From contig NZ_MVHF01000005.1 of the NCBI RefSeq assembly GCF_002086485.1, positions 1-64,000 on the forward strand: a stretch of DNA of 64,000 nt, given 5' to 3'. The stretch comes from Mycobacterium aquaticum. Its GTDB lineage: Bacteria > Actinomycetota > Actinomycetes > Mycobacteriales > Mycobacteriaceae. The position numbers and the translations under genes are program-made. Below are positions 19,993-31,406 of this stretch, one piece after another. Each line of letters starts with the position of its first letter. Position 1 is the first letter of the stretch. Below the pieces are notes generated by a model. That model made no database searches. It saw only the letters and a list, made by a program, of their open reading frames with translations, and was not told the DNA's origin.

Positions 19993-21029
19993 GTGGCGTG
20001 ACGTCATTCACGTCGGTGCCCGTCATCGACATCAGCGGACTGTACTCACCCGAGAGCGCCGAACAGGACCGAGTGGCTGCCGAGATCGGCCGAGCGGCAG
20101 CCGATGTCGGCTTCTTCTACATCAGGGGCACCGGCATCGACGAGTCCCTGTTCGACGCCATGCTGGCCGCCGTCAAGGAATTCTTCGCGCTGCCGCTGGA
20201 AGAAAAGATGCGCAGCTACATCGGTCTGTCGCCGTGCCACCGCGGCTATGTACCCGTCGGCGAGGAGGGATTCGAGGGCACCGTCCCCGATCTGAAAGAA
20301 GCCTTCGACACCGCTCTCGACCTGCCTGCCGACGACCCGGACTACCTTTCCGGCAACCCGATGCTCGGGCCGAACACGTGGCCCGAGCTGCCGGGCTTCG
20401 CCGCGGCCGTCACCGCCTACTACCAGGCGCTGCTGGCGGTGGGACAGCGGCTGCTGCGGGCGTTCGCGGTGGCGCTCGGGGAGGACCCCGAGGTGTTCTC
20501 CCGGCACGCGACCAAGACGCCGAGCCAGTTACGGCTCATCCACTATCCGTACAACCCCGATGCGCTGGACAGCATCGGCATCGGTGCGCACACCGACTAC
20601 GAATGCTTCACCTTGCTCAAGCCCACCGCACCCGGTTTGGAGGTGCTCAACGGGGCGGGGGAGTGGATCGACGTCCCGCCGGTCGACGGCGCATACGTCG
20701 TCAACATCGGCGACCTGCTCGAGCTGTGGACCAACGGGGCGTTCGTGGCGACCAGCCACCGGGTCCGCAAGGTCGCCGAGGAGCGGTATTCGTTCCCACT
20801 GTTCTTCAACGTCGACTACGACACCGAGGTCAAGCCGCTGCCGCAGTTCGTCACCACCGAGACAGCCCGGCGTCCCGGGTTACGGGCCGGTGAGCACCTG
20901 TTCGCCCAGACCGCACAGACGTTCGCCTATCTGCGGCGGCGAATCGAGGACGGGGAAGTGGTGCTGCCGGACGGATCGCTGGGCCTCGGGCAGTTCGGAC
21001 AGCAGGCGTTGCAGGGCGCCGGCGGCTGA
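19989..21029 (+). CDS. 2-oxoglutarate/Fe(II) oxygenase, isopenicillin N synthase family
   Basis: 346 aa with the N-terminal DIOX_N domain (VPVIDISGLYS, ADVGFFYIRGTGID) and the C-terminal double-stranded beta-helix. The iron facial triad is H and D in GAHTDYECFTLL and the distal H in ATSHRVRKV; the R for 2-oxoglutarate lies in the ERYSFPLFFN region. Family members hydroxylate, desaturate or cyclise small molecules; thymine-7-hydroxylase is in the same family, so a purine or pyrimidine-like ring substrate is plausible here. Start overlaps the 176-aa protein (ATGA). Last gene of the operon. Confidence 0.88.
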   Translation: MSGVTSFTSVPVIDISGLYSPESAEQDRVAAEIGRAAADVGFFYIRGTGIDESLFDAMLAAVKEFFALPLEEKMRSYIGLSPCHRGYVPVGEEGFEGTVPDLKEAFDTALDLPADDPDYLSGNPMLGPNTWPELPGFAAAVTAYYQALLAVGQRLLRAFAVALGEDPEVFSRHATKTPSQLRLIHYPYNPDALDSIGIGAHTDYECFTLLKPTAPGLEVLNGAGEWIDVPPVDGAYVVNIGDLLELWTNGAFVATSHRVRKVAEERYSFPLFFNVDYDTEVKPLPQFVTTETARRPGLRAGEHLFAQTAQTFAYLRRRIEDGEVVLPDGSLGLGQFGQQALQGAGG

Positions 21030-22097
21030 TCAGTTGATCGGCGCGTTCACCCAGCGCAGGTCGTCGAGGATGCCGCGGGCCGCGACGATGTTCTGGCCGG
21101 TCTGCCAGACCTCGTTGTTGACCACGAACACCCGGTTGTCCTTCGTTGCGGACAATGCCCGCCACGCCGGACTGTCCAGAATCGCCGTGGCGCGATCGCG
21201 CGCGGCAGGCGACGCGAAGGACACGTACACGATGTCGGCGTCGGCGATCGAGAAGTCACGACCGGAGGTGGGCAGTTCCTCGAACGGCTTGTCGGTGAAC
21301 CGCTGGGCGGCGGGCCGGTCCAGCCCGACCGCGGCCAACACGCTGCCGGGGAAGTTGTTGGCTCCGTAGACCCGCACGGTGTTCTCGGTCAGTTGTACCA
21401 CGGAGGCCTGAAAGTGCGCGGCGTCGTTGTCGGTGCCGGTCTTGCGGGCCGCGTCATTGAACTTGTCGACCAGGTCGCCCGCCGCGTCGGCACGTCCGGT
21501 CGCCGCGCCGACCGTGCGCAGCGTGTCCTGCCAGCCGGCGCCGGGCGCGCCGGTGAAGACAGTCGGTGCGATCGCCGCCAGCGCGCCGAACGCGTCCGGC
21601 GTCAGGGCCTGCGACCCCAGGATCAGGTCGGGGTGGGCCGCCGAGATGGCGGAGAGATCCGGTGCGTTGCGGTCGCCGACCGCCGCGACGTCGTGCACGG
21701 TCTTACCGAGGTACGACGGTTGACTGTCGGAACCCACGGGCGTGGCGGCTGCGACGACGCGAGACTGCAGGCCCAACGCGCACAACGCGTCGAGTTGATC
21801 ACCGGACAGCACGACGATGCGTTGTGGATCCCCGGATATCTGCGTGGTCGGGGGGATGCCGTTGCCCTCGGCGTTGTGAACGTCGCGTGAGGCCGGGTCC
21901 GCGGGAGCCGGTGCGGGTGCACACGACTCGTCAGGACGGCGCTGATTGCCCAACACGCCGGCGTCGGCGATCTTCGTCACGCTCGTGCTGATCGACGCCT
22001 GGCCCTGCGGGGCCGCGCTTTCTGAGCCGCAACCGGCGGACAGTGCGGCGGTCACGGTGATCAGCGCAGCTACGACACGCGGGCGGTGGATCAACAC
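21030..22097 (-). CDS. fecB: Periplasmic binding lipoprotein of iron-siderophore type
   Basis: 355 aa from GTG 22097, just before a signal peptide with lipobox LSAGC near residue 21. The two-lobe binding fold is seen in RIVVLSGDQLDALCALGLQSRVVA, DLSAISAAHPDLILGSQA and DIVYVSFASP. It matches M. tuberculosis Rv3044 (FecB), which binds ferric siderophore or heme at the cell surface. No permease or ATPase is next to it. Its stop abuts the stop of the convergent oxygenase gene. Confidence 0.9.
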   Translation of the reverse strand: MLIHRPRVVAALITVTAALSAGCGSESAAPQGQASISTSVTKIADAGVLGNQRRPDESCAPAPAPADPASRDVHNAEGNGIPPTTQISGDPQRIVVLSGDQLDALCALGLQSRVVAAATPVGSDSQPSYLGKTVHDVAAVGDRNAPDLSAISAAHPDLILGSQALTPDAFGALAAIAPTVFTGAPGAGWQDTLRTVGAATGRADAAGDLVDKFNDAARKTGTDNDAAHFQASVVQLTENTVRVYGANNFPGSVLAAVGLDRPAAQRFTDKPFEELPTSGRDFSIADADIVYVSFASPAARDRATAILDSPAWRALSATKDNRVFVVNNEVWQTGQNIVAARGILDDLRWVNAPIN

Positions 22098-22247
22098 GGG
22101 GCGACGGTAACATTCTGGCGCTTCCCAGCTGGTCAGGCCGCCGCGCTGAGAACTTCCGGGCTGATTACGACAGTTTGTAGGACCCACGGGCGCGCGGGGC
22201 TTCGGGAGGGTTAGGATTCAGTTCGATATGCGGGATTTCCCGACTGA

Positions 22248-25278
<3,031 letters not shown>

Positions 25279-25337
25279 GGCACTCCCACGGCGGGGTTCC
25301 ACCCGCGTCCTGTAACGCTGTCACGTAGGGTGTCGAT

Positions 25338-25634
25338 ATGGCGAAGGTGAAGCACGCAGTTCTGGTCGGTGGTTTCGCCGTCGCGGCGGCCCTGGGACAA
25401 CTGGCATTCGCCTCTCAGGCCGATGCCAAGCCGTGTCCCTCTGGCACGGTCCCGTCGAAGTTCGAGGGAGTCTGCGTCAGCGGCCCGTCGGGCGGCGGCG
25501 TGGTGCCGGTGCTCACGCCGGCCAGCGAAGGCTCGGGTGTGGTGAATGCGCCCGGTCAGCTGCCGTCGGTCAACGGTATCCCGTGCACCATCGAGCATTA
25601 CGGCACCTGTTTGGCGCTCTCCCAGCAGCAGTAG
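25338..25634 (+). CDS. Small secreted Cys-containing protein
   Basis: 98 aa with a clear Sec signal peptide (hydrophobic residues 6-25, cleavage after SQADA). The short mature chain has four cysteines spaced C-x11-C and C-x7-C, a Gly/Pro/Val-rich middle and an NGIPCTIEHYGTC end, consistent with two disulfides outside the cell. Small proteins of this layout are common in mycobacteria; function unknown. Confidence 0.8.
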   Translation: MAKVKHAVLVGGFAVAAALGQLAFASQADAKPCPSGTVPSKFEGVCVSGPSGGGVVPVLTPASEGSGVVNAPGQLPSVNGIPCTIEHYGTCLALSQQQ

Positions 25635-25640
25635 GTCGTT

Positions 25641-27080
25641 CTAGACCACCAGTGTCGGCTGCTGCGGGCTGCTGACCCCAGTGATGCTGCGCCACGCGCG
25701 CGCCATCAGCTCGACCGCCTCCTCCAACTGAGGCTCCGGCAGGGCGTAGGGCAGCCGGATGAACCGTTCCAGCGTGCCGTCCACCCCGAATCTCGGACCG
25801 GCGGGCAGGTCGAGGCCCAACCGCGACGCACTGGCGGACAACGCTGTGCTCATCGGGGCGGGCAGCCGAACCCACAGTGACATCCCGCCGCGGCCGTCGC
25901 CGGGTTGCCAGTCGGGGAGTTCGCGTTCCAGCAGCGACACCAGGTACTGCCTGCGGTCGTTGAGCAGCTCGCGTCGTTCCGGCAGGATCTGCTCGCGCGC
26001 TGCGAGAAGCCTTGCCGCCGTGAGCTGTTCGAGAATGGGCGTGCCGAGGTCAAGCGACGGGCGGATGGCGGTGATGGTCGCCAGCGTGGCACGGTCGGCG
26101 CGGATCCAACCCACCCGTAGACCGCCCCAGAACGACTTCGACATCGAGCCGACGGTCAGCACCAGGTCATCGCGCGGCACAGAGACCGCCAGCGGGGCGG
26201 GCGGTGGCGCATCGATCCACATGTCGATGATCGACTCGTCGACGATCGTGCGGGTGCGCGTTTCCGAGATGATCTGCCCCAGCCGGGTCCGCCCCTCGGC
26301 GTCGAGGGTGAACCCGGTGGGGTTGTGGCAGTCGGGAATCAGGTAGGCCAGGCTCGGCGCCAACTGACGCAGCGCGGCGTGCACGGCGTCGAGTTCCCAG
26401 CCCTCCTCGGTGAGCGACACCGGCACCGGACGTGCCCCGGCATGCGTAATCGCCGACAGCGCACCGTGATACGTGGGTTGCTCGACGAGCACGCGGTCGC
26501 CGGCCTGGGTGTGCGTCGCCAGGATCAGGCCGATCGCGTGCTGGGCGCCACTGGTCACCATGATCTGGTCTGCATCGGTGGGCAGCCCGCGCTCGCAGTA
26601 CCGCGCGGCGATCGCCTCGCGCAGTGCGGTGACGCCGGTGAGCTCGTGGCCCGGCTCGTGCAGATACGGGGTGATGTCGTGGGCGGCTTCGGCGAATGCG
26701 TCGAGCACCGCGGCGCACGGCGCCGAAAGTGCCGCAGCGGCCAGGCTGACGGTCGGCTGAGTCGGTTCGGTGACCACTTCGGACCGCAGGGGTAGCGCTG
26801 CGGTGCTGCGGGCTCCGCGGCGCGCGTTGAGATAGCCGTCGTCACGCAACTGGGTGAACGCCGCGGTGACAGTGGTGCGCGAAACCCGCAGCGCATCGGC
26901 GAGGGCCCGCTCGCTGGGCAGCCGCGACCCGACCGGCAAGCGGCCGTCGACGATCAACAACCGGATGGCGTCGGCCAGCCCCAGATAGGCGGGTCCGCTG
27001 AGACTGGAGGTGCGCCAGTTGCCGAGTTCGCGGGCCAAAAGGTCCACATCGAGGGCACGTGCGGCCATATCGCTACTCAT
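25641..27080 (-). CDS. MocR-type regulator (GntR HTH fused to aminotransferase domain)
   Basis: 479 aa from ATG 27080. An N-terminal winged HTH (LPSERALADALRVSRTTVTAAF, about residues 52-73) is joined to a class I aminotransferase-like domain with the PLP lysine in GSMSKSFWGGLRVG. MocR proteins such as PdxR use PLP or a PLP adduct as effector. It is divergent from a small ORF and a YczE-type membrane gene, a neighbour pairing known for MocR regulators. A perfect 10+10 inverted repeat lies in the 65-bp promoter gap. Confidence 0.9.
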   Translation of the reverse strand: MSSDMAARALDVDLLARELGNWRTSSLSGPAYLGLADAIRLLIVDGRLPVGSRLPSERALADALRVSRTTVTAAFTQLRDDGYLNARRGARSTAALPLRSEVVTEPTQPTVSLAAAALSAPCAAVLDAFAEAAHDITPYLHEPGHELTGVTALREAIAARYCERGLPTDADQIMVTSGAQHAIGLILATHTQAGDRVLVEQPTYHGALSAITHAGARPVPVSLTEEGWELDAVHAALRQLAPSLAYLIPDCHNPTGFTLDAEGRTRLGQIISETRTRTIVDESIIDMWIDAPPPAPLAVSVPRDDLVLTVGSMSKSFWGGLRVGWIRADRATLATITAIRPSLDLGTPILEQLTAARLLAAREQILPERRELLNDRRQYLVSLLERELPDWQPGDGRGGMSLWVRLPAPMSTALSASASRLGLDLPAGPRFGVDGTLERFIRLPYALPEPQLEEAVELMARAWRSITGVSSPQQPTLVV

Positions 27081-27084
27081 AATG

Positions 27085-27128
27085 AGGCCAGTATTCGCCA
27101 ACTGGCTATTGATGAGCAAGCCAGTTGG
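27085..27128. promoter_or_regulatory. Candidate MocR operator
   Basis: CCAACTGGCT at 27098-27107 and its exact complement AGCCAGTTGG at 27119-27128 are separated by 11 bp; a further GGCCAGT half-site occurs at 27086-27092. It fills the short gap between the MocR gene and the divergent 48-aa ORF/YczE unit. Combined inverted and direct repeats are typical of MocR binding sites. Confidence 0.6.
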
Positions 27129-27145
27129 TCGGAATGATCGGGGGC

Positions 27146-27292
27146 ATGAGAACGATTTGGATATCGCGGCTCGCGGAAAATCTCCGTCGTCTGTACGACC
27201 CGCGCAACGGCGTCGCCGACTGCGACATCGACGCCCGCCGGGTGTCCAGCGAACTCGACGCCATCCGCGCCCGATTCCCGGACCACGCCTGA
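27146..27292 (+). CDS. 48-aa small protein coupled to the YczE gene
   Basis: ATG 27146 to TGA 27292 encodes 48 residues (MRTIWISRLAENLRRLYDPR at the start, LDAIRARFPDHA at the end): a basic amphipathic N-terminal helix followed by an acidic helix. Its TGA overlaps the ATG of the membrane gene (TGATG), and GC bias at third positions looks coding. A G-rich stretch precedes it. It may be a real microprotein or a leader peptide that couples translation; I do not recognise a family. Confidence 0.6.
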   Translation: MRTIWISRLAENLRRLYDPRNGVADCDIDARRVSSELDAIRARFPDHA

Positions 27293-27942
27293 TGACCGCG
27301 CTCAAACGAGGCACGCTGCTGCTGATCGGTCTGTGCGGATACGGCATGTCGATGGGCATGATGGTGCGCGCCGGCCTGGGGCTGGACCCGTGGGACGTCT
27401 TCCATCAGGGCCTGACCCGGCACACGCCGCTGACCATCGGGCTCGCCTCGGCCGTCGTCGGAGTCGTCGTGCTGCTGGCCTGGATCCCGCTGCGCAACAA
27501 ACCCGGCATCGGCACTGTCGCCAACGTCATCGTCATCGCGATCACCGTCGACGCCACCCTCGCCGTGCTGCCCGCGCCGCACGCCATGCCGCTGCGGATC
27601 GCGATGATGCTCGGCGCCGTGGTGCTCAACGGCATCAGTACCGTGCTCTACATCGGGGCCGGACTGGGTCCGGGTCCGCGCGACGGTCTGATGACCGGCC
27701 TGGTCGCCCGTACCGGGCTGTCGATCCGCTTGGTGCGAACAGTGATTGAAGCGACCGTGCTGACGGTGGGCTGGCTGCTCGGCGGTTCGGTCGGCGTCGG
27801 CACCCTCGTCTACGCGTTCGGCATCGGCCCGCTGGTGCAGCTCATCCTCAAGTTCACCCCGCGCGCCATCCTGTTCCACGATTTCAGCGGCAGGCGCGAG
27901 CCTGCGAGGACCAGAACGGAGCTAGCCGAGCCCATCGTTTGA
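27292..27942 (+). CDS. YczE/YyaS/YitT-family membrane protein
   Basis: 216 aa with about five transmembrane helices: residues 6-24, 45-65, 72-90, 98-120, 150-175. Family motifs are GLDPWDVFHQGL and the repeated GLGPGPRDGLMTGL, the signature of the YczE group. Biochemical function is not established. Position next to a MocR regulator suggests a role in export or uptake of a PLP- or amino-acid-related compound. Starts by overlap with the 48-aa ORF. Confidence 0.88.
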   Translation: MTALKRGTLLLIGLCGYGMSMGMMVRAGLGLDPWDVFHQGLTRHTPLTIGLASAVVGVVVLLAWIPLRNKPGIGTVANVIVIAITVDATLAVLPAPHAMPLRIAMMLGAVVLNGISTVLYIGAGLGPGPRDGLMTGLVARTGLSIRLVRTVIEATVLTVGWLLGGSVGVGTLVYAFGIGPLVQLILKFTPRAILFHDFSGRREPARTRTELAEPIV

Positions 27943-27997
27943 ATTCTTCGCCGGCAGTTCAAGCATCGTTGGACGGCCAGGCGGCGTGAGCTAGGAA

Positions 27998-28020
27998 TCC
28001 CCCTTATTTCACGAGGGGGA
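27998..28020. other. GC-rich hairpin before the ABC ATPase gene
   Basis: TCCCCCT (27998-28004) and AGGGGGA (28014-28020) form a perfect 7-bp stem with a 9-base loop. It lies between the YczE gene and the ABC ATPase gene on the same strand. No T-tract follows, so it is a weak terminator at best, or an mRNA leader structure or operator. Confidence 0.4.
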
Positions 28021-28040
28021 GGATTCAATACGATGGGCGA

Positions 28041-28895
28041 GTGCCCGAAACCGGACAAGATGCAGCCGACGGTGCCGGCAGCGAAGACCTGCTGATCGAC
28101 TTCGCCAGGGTCACGCTCCGACGAGGTGGGAACACCCTTGTCGGGCCGGTCACCTGGGCCGTCGAACTCGATGAACGCTGGGTGGTGATCGGTCCCAACG
28201 GGGCAGGCAAGACGTCGCTGCTGAGGATCGCCGCAGCCACCGAACACCCGTCCTCAGGCACGGCCTACGTGCTCGGGGAACGGCTGGGCCGCACGGACAT
28301 GGCCGAGCTGCGCTCCCGCGTCGGGTTGAGCAGTTCGGCCCTGTCACAACGGATTCCCGACGACGAACTGGTGCGCGACCTGGTGGTCTCCGCGGGCTAT
28401 GCGGTGCTGGGCCGATGGCGGGAGAACTACGAAGACGTCGACTACGCGCAGGCCGTCGACATGCTGGAGAGCGTCGGCGCCGAGCACCTGGCCGACCGCA
28501 CCTACGGCACGCTCTCGGAGGGCGAGCGCAAACGGGTGCTCATCGCCCGGTCGCTGATGACCGATCCCGAACTGCTGCTGCTCGACGAACCCGCGGCCGG
28601 GCTCGACCTCGGCGGGCGAGAAGAACTCGTGGCCCGGCTCGCTGATCTGGCCGCCGATCCCGACGCGCCGGCGCTCGTGCTGGTCACCCACCATGTCGAA
28701 GAGATCCCTCCGGGCTTCAGCCACGCGCTGATCCTCTCCGAGGGCGCCGTCGTCGCCGCCGGACTGCTAACCGATGTGCTGACGGCGGAGAACCTGTCCA
28801 AGGCCTTCGGCCAGTCGATCGCCCTGGACGTGATCGACGGGCGGTACTTCGCGCGACGGATCCGCAGCCGGGCGGCGCACAGGCGGCGCGCATGA
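28041..28895 (+). CDS. ABC transporter ATP-binding protein (Rv3041c-like)
   Basis: 284-aa single ABC ATPase: Walker A GPNGAGKT near residue 54, signature LSEGERKR near 156, Walker B LLLLDEPAAGLDL near 176, and the switch H in LVTHHVEEI. No permease is adjacent, so its transporter partner is unknown. GTG 28041 is the start. The stop overlaps the NUDIX gene start (ATGA), beginning a three-gene coupled run with NUDIX and echA17, the same order as Rv3041c-Rv3039c. Confidence 0.9.
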   Translation: MPETGQDAADGAGSEDLLIDFARVTLRRGGNTLVGPVTWAVELDERWVVIGPNGAGKTSLLRIAAATEHPSSGTAYVLGERLGRTDMAELRSRVGLSSSALSQRIPDDELVRDLVVSAGYAVLGRWRENYEDVDYAQAVDMLESVGAEHLADRTYGTLSEGERKRVLIARSLMTDPELLLLDEPAAGLDLGGREELVARLADLAADPDAPALVLVTHHVEEIPPGFSHALILSEGAVVAAGLLTDVLTAENLSKAFGQSIALDVIDGRYFARRIRSRAAHRRRA

Positions 28896-29719
28896 CCGAT
28901 CCTTTGGTCCCCAGGCCTGCCGCGACGGTGATGCTCGTGCGCGAAGCGCCCCTCGGCGCCGCCTCTCAGATCGAGGTGTTCCTGATGCGCAGGCACGCCG
29001 CGATGGAATTCGCCGGTGGCGTCATGGTGTTCCCCGGCGGCGGGGTCGACGACCGCGACCGCAATGCCGACATCGCGTGGTTCGGCCCCGAACCGTCGTG
29101 GTGGGCCGAGCGGCTCGGCGTCGACGCCGGACTGGCCGAGGCGCTCGTGTGTGCCGCGGCCCGGGAGACGTTCGAGGAGTCGGGCGTGCTGTTCGCCGGC
29201 CCTGACAACGATCCCGACGGCATCGTCGGCGACGCGTCGGTGTACCGCGACGCCAGGGCCGCGCTGGCCAGCAACGAGCTGTCGTTCGGCGACTTCCTGC
29301 GCCAGGAGAAGCTGGTCCTGCGCGCCGACCTGCTGCGGCCGTGGGCGAACTGGGTGACTCCGAAAGAGGAACGCACCCGGCGCTACGACACATACTTCTT
29401 CGTCGGTGCCCTGCCGGAGGGACAGCGCGCCGACGGCGAGAACACCGAGAGTGACCGCGCGTTCTGGAGCACCCCGCAAGCCGGGCTCGACGACTTCGCG
29501 GAGGGCCGGACGTTCCTGCTCCCGCCGACGTGGACCCAGCTGGACTCGCTGAACGGACACACGGTCGCCGAGGTGCTGGCCGTCGAACGCAAGATCGTCG
29601 CCGTCGAACCCCATCTGGCCGTCAAGGACGGCAATTGGGAGATCGAGTTCTTCGACGGGGAACGCTACAACGCGGCGCGTAACCGCCGTTCTCCAGAGAC
29701 ACCGGGTGGCACCCCATGA
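28892..29719 (+). CDS. NUDIX hydrolase (Rv3040c-like)
   Basis: 275 aa. The Nudix box is split: [15 protein letters not shown] near residues 45-59, then after an insertion [12 protein letters not shown] near 89-100, which supplies the metal-binding glutamates (RE-x-x-EE-x-G). This spaced box is typical of the long actinobacterial/NUDT19-like members acting on CoA or nucleotide diphosphates. Substrate not determinable. It overlaps both neighbours by ATGA. Confidence 0.87.
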   Translation: MTDPLVPRPAATVMLVREAPLGAASQIEVFLMRRHAAMEFAGGVMVFPGGGVDDRDRNADIAWFGPEPSWWAERLGVDAGLAEALVCAAARETFEESGVLFAGPDNDPDGIVGDASVYRDARAALASNELSFGDFLRQEKLVLRADLLRPWANWVTPKEERTRRYDTYFFVGALPEGQRADGENTESDRAFWSTPQAGLDDFAEGRTFLLPPTWTQLDSLNGHTVAEVLAVERKIVAVEPHLAVKDGNWEIEFFDGERYNAARNRRSPETPGGTP

Positions 29720-30381
29720 ACGAGTTCGTCAGCATCGTCACCAGCGAGGCGGAGCCAGGGATCGCGACGCTGCTGCTGTCGCGGCCACCGACCAACGCGC
29801 TGACGCGGCAGGTGTACCGGGAGCTCAAGGCTGCGGCCGGGGAACTGGCCGAGCGCCCCGACATCGCGGCGGTCGTGCTGTTCGGCGGTCACGAGATCTT
29901 CTGTGCCGGCGACGACGTACCGGAGCTGCGCACGCTCGACGCCGCCGAGACCACCGTGGCCGACAAGGTGCTGCACGACTGCCTGGAGGCCGTTGCGGCG
30001 ATCCCGCGGCCGACCGTCGCGGCGATCACGGGATACGCCCTCGGCAGCGGTTTGGCGTTGGCGCTGGCTGCGGACTGGCGGGTCAGCGGTGACAACGTGA
30101 AGTTCGGCGCGACCGAGATCCTCGCGGGGTTGGCGCCCCGCGGCGGTGCCGGTGTGCGGCTGGCCGGCGCGATCGGCGCCGGTAAGGCCAAGGAGCTGGC
30201 CTTCAGCGGGCGGTTCGTCGGGGCTGAGGAAGCGGTGTCGTTGGGGCTGGTCGACGAGATGGTGGCACCCGATCACGTGTACGACGCGGCGCTGGCGTGG
30301 GCGCGCCGGTTCATCGAGCATCCGGTGGCGGCGCTGGCCGCGGCCAAGGCGGCTGTCGACGGGCGCACCGACCGGGACTGA
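29716..30381 (+). CDS. echA17: Enoyl-CoA hydratase/isomerase family protein
   Basis: 221-aa crotonase-fold protein. The oxyanion-hole segments are [13 protein letters not shown] and [17 protein letters not shown]; both catalytic glutamates of hydratases have equivalents, in FGATEILAG and AKELAFSG. It should hydrate 2-enoyl-CoA in fatty-acid beta-oxidation or act on a related acyl-CoA. Corresponds to Rv3039c by order and sequence. Shorter than the usual 255-260 aa at the C-terminus. Confidence 0.87.
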   Translation: MNEFVSIVTSEAEPGIATLLLSRPPTNALTRQVYRELKAAAGELAERPDIAAVVLFGGHEIFCAGDDVPELRTLDAAETTVADKVLHDCLEAVAAIPRPTVAAITGYALGSGLALALAADWRVSGDNVKFGATEILAGLAPRGGAGVRLAGAIGAGKAKELAFSGRFVGAEEAVSLGLVDEMVAPDHVYDAALAWARRFIEHPVAALAAAKAAVDGRTDRD

Positions 30382-30413
30382 CCCGCGCAGCGCGGACTAT
30401 TAGGCTGCCCTGC

Positions 30414-31406
30414 ATGACAGAGATCAAGGAATCCGGCACCGAGGCTGACATGCCGGCTCCTAACCCGCACGCCACGGCCGAACAGGTCGAGGCCGCGATG
30501 CACGACAGCAAGCTCGCCCAGGTGCTCTACCACGACTGGGAAGCCGAGACCTACGACGAGAAGTGGTCGATCTCGTACGACCAGCGCTGCATCGACTATG
30601 CCCGCGGCCGCTTCGACGCCATCGTGCCCGAGGACGAGCAGCGCGAACTGCCCTACGAGCGCGCCCTGGAACTGGGCTGCGGCACCGGCTTCTTCCTGCT
30701 CAACCTGATCCAGTCGGGCGTCGCCCGGCGTGGCTCGGTGACCGACCTGTCACCCGGCATGGTCAAGGTCGCGACCCGCAACGGGCAGTCGCTCGGCCTG
30801 GACATCGACGGTCGCGTCGCCGACGCCGAGCGCATCCCGTACGAGGACAACACCTTCGACCTGGTGGTCGGGCACGCCGTGCTGCACCACATCCCCGACG
30901 TCGAACTCTCGCTGCGCGAGGTGGTCCGCGTGCTCAAGCCGGGTGGCCGATTCGTCTTCGCCGGTGAGCCCACCACCGTGGGTAACCGCTACGCACGTGA
31001 GCTGTCCACGCTGACCTGGCACGCCACCACCAATGTCACCAAGCTGCCGGGCCTCGACGGCTGGCGCCGCCCGCAGGCCGAACTCGACGAGTCGTCCCGC
31101 GCCGCGGCGCTGGAGGCCGTGGTCGATCTGCACACCTTCGACCCGGCCGATCTGGAGCGCATGGCCACCAACGCCGGCGCGGTCGAGGTCCGTACCGCCA
31201 GCGAAGAGTTCACCGCGGCGATGCTGGGCTGGCCGGTGCGGACGTTCGAAGCCGCGGTGCCTCCGGGCCGATTGGGTTGGGGCTGGGCCAAGTTCGCCTT
31301 CAACAGCTGGATGGCGCTGAGCTGGGTGGACGCCAACGTGTGGCGCCGCGTTGTGCCAAAGGGCTGGTTCTACAACGTGATGGTCACCGGGGTCAAGCCG
31401 TCGTAG
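30414..31406 (+). CDS. SAM-dependent methyltransferase (Rv3038c-like)
   Basis: 330 aa, class I Rossmann methyltransferase: motif I LELGCGTGFF near residue 83, the acidic turn SVTDLSPGM, GRVADAERIPYEDNTFD, and the post-motif HAVLHHIPD, followed by LKPGGRFVFAGEP. The C-terminal 110 residues are specific to this actinobacterial group. Start ATG 30414. Substrate unknown. The genes Rv3030 to Rv3038c include several linked to methylglucose lipopolysaccharide synthesis, so a lipid or polysaccharide acceptor is possible. Confidence 0.88.
   Translation: MTEIKESGTEADMPAPNPHATAEQVEAAMHDSKLAQVLYHDWEAETYDEKWSISYDQRCIDYARGRFDAIVPEDEQRELPYERALELGCGTGFFLLNLIQSGVARRGSVTDLSPGMVKVATRNGQSLGLDIDGRVADAERIPYEDNTFDLVVGHAVLHHIPDVELSLREVVRVLKPGGRFVFAGEPTTVGNRYARELSTLTWHATTNVTKLPGLDGWRRPQAELDESSRAAALEAVVDLHTFDPADLERMATNAGAVEVRTASEEFTAAMLGWPVRTFEAAVPPGRLGWGWAKFAFNSWMALSWVDANVWRRVVPKGWFYNVMVTGVKPS

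Noticed and set aside
22231..22242. CGGGA-TT-TCCCG dyad in the ctaD leader
   Set aside because: Short and adjacent to the ribosome-binding site; could be mRNA structure but nothing distinguishes it from chance.
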